Source: an uncultured Collinsella sp.
GTDB lineage: Bacteria > Actinomycetota > Coriobacteriia > Coriobacteriales > Coriobacteriaceae
Length of the DNA stretch: 23,174 nt
Assembly (NCBI GenBank): GCA_900553705.1
Contig: USEK01000009.1
Location: 1 to 23,174, forward strand
Reading direction: 5' to 3'
Part shown: positions 22,652 to 23,174 of the stretch, in pieces
Layout of the letters: every line of letters starts with the position of its first letter
How positions within the stretch are numbered: position 1 is the first letter of the stretch
The notes under the pieces: model-generated
The model's input: the letters and a program-made list of their open reading frames with translations, nothing else
Databases searched by the model: none
Told to the model about the DNA's origin: nothing
Translations under genes and position numbers: made by a program

Positions 22652-23158
22652 ATGGCAAACGAGATTTGGACCATCAAGCGTTGTCTCGAGTGGACCAAGG
22701 AGTACCTGGCCGAGCGCGGCGAGGAGCACCCCCGTCTTTCTGCCGAGTGGCTGCTCTGCGCTGCCACGGGTTTGGCACGCATCGACTTATATATGCGCAT
22801 GGACGAGACGCTTAACGCGGCTCAGCTCGAGACCATGCACGCGGCCGTTGTTCGTCGCGCTAAAGGTGAACCGCTGCAGTACATCACCGGCAGCACGCAG
22901 TTTCGCATGATCGACGTCACGTGCGCCCCCGGCGTGCTCATTCCGCGTCCCGAGACCGAGATGCTCGTCGAGGAAGTCCTCAATTATCTGGATGCCGAGG
23001 TGCTGAGCCCCGAGGCTGCTGCCCGTCAGCGTGTTGAGCTGCCTTGGAACGATGAGGTCGAGGAGGCACGCAAGGCTGAGGCCGCGCTGGCAGACGAACG
23101 CGCGACCGCCGAGCGCCGTGCCGCCAACCTGACGGCCGCCGATGAGGCTGCGCTGGGT
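22652..23158 (+). CDS. prmC: Release factor glutamine methyltransferase (3' end cut)
   Basis: Methylates the GGQ glutamine of release factors using S-adenosylmethionine. 169 codons are present of about 280-350. KGEPLQYITG at 71-80 and IPRPETE at 97-103 are hallmark PrmC/HemK segments. GGGAGG before the ATG supports the start. Oddly, the SAM-binding glycine loop (DLGTG-like) that normally follows IPRPETE by about 20-25 residues is not reached; instead about 50 charged, Ala/Glu/Arg-rich residues (about 114-169) occur up to the contig end, an insertion of helical, possibly coiled character. The NPPY motif would lie beyond the end. Confidence 0.93.
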
Positions 23159-23174
23159 CTGTCTCTTATACACA
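23159..23174 (-). other. Nextera/Tn5 mosaic-end remnant (right end)
   Basis: The last 16 bases are the start of the reverse-complemented 19-bp mosaic end. Artefact of library preparation; it cuts prmC. Confidence 0.95.

Noticed and set aside
22495..22800. 101-codon minus-strand frame near prmC
   Set aside because: Overlaps the prmC start and promoter, no ribosome site, no recognisable domain.
23159..23174. Real Tn5 insertion
   Set aside because: Matches adapter ends exactly at the contig termini; no transposase or resistance gene.

Overview
The window looks like one whole contig from a gut Coriobacteriia genome, most likely Collinsella or a close relative. This is inferred from the high G+C, the gene families and the many intergenic palindromes with a CAAAGGG...CCCTTTG core; no taxonomic marker was searched. 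Both ends carry Nextera/Tn5 mosaic-end adapter sequence (1-26 and 23159-23174), so biological sequence runs from 27 to 23158 and the two end genes are cut.

Layout. (1) 27-4337: a minus-strand catabolic-looking operon (SDR dehydrogenase, OFA-type MFS carrier, Gfo/Idh/MocA dehydrogenase) with a divergent LysR regulator, suggesting uptake and oxidation of a small polyol, sugar acid or carboxylate. (2) 4338-4571: terminator hairpins and a large inverted repeat. (3) 4572-8794: marR-abc-abc, coupled by 8-bp gene overlaps. It encodes a heterodimeric ABC exporter with one degenerate ATPase site, and the MarR gene has a clear promoter and an overlapping operator-like palindrome. (4) 8795-9383: repeat-rich gap. 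(5) 9384-10506: pyridoxamine kinase gene overlapping a small Cys-rich TIGR04076-like gene. (6) 10587-12050: an AAA/DUF4143 ATPase gene behind three 33-bp-spaced tandem repeats. (7) 12176-13921: minus-strand MFS exporter and low-molecular-weight tyrosine phosphatase. (8) 14174-16050: a single-pass membrane protein of unknown function and a LacX-type aldose epimerase. (9) 16329-20721: polar amino-acid ABC importer (lipoprotein, permease, ATPase) followed by an M20 peptidase, a plausible peptide/amino-acid salvage set. (10) 20951-23158: prfA and the start of prmC, separated by 633 bp of repeats and AT-rich DNA.

The least expected signal lies between genes. A composite element of about 180-243 bp occurs three times (8987-9226, 16052-16231, 22018-22260), with a fourth 5' fragment at 8894-8986. 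Each copy has a 5' hairpin, a constant CGACGCTGC linker, a long three-part stem with an apical hairpin carrying one conserved bulge and an ACAA/AGAA loop, and a 3' end in a 29-nt REP-like unit. Primary sequence of the stems differs strongly between copies while pairing is kept, so the copies covary. A second family of exactly 33-nt palindromes has four full members and one half member and also shows compensatory arm changes. Both families tend to sit directly against stop codons. No REP-associated (Y1) transposase gene is present in the window, so any mobilising enzyme would act in trans.
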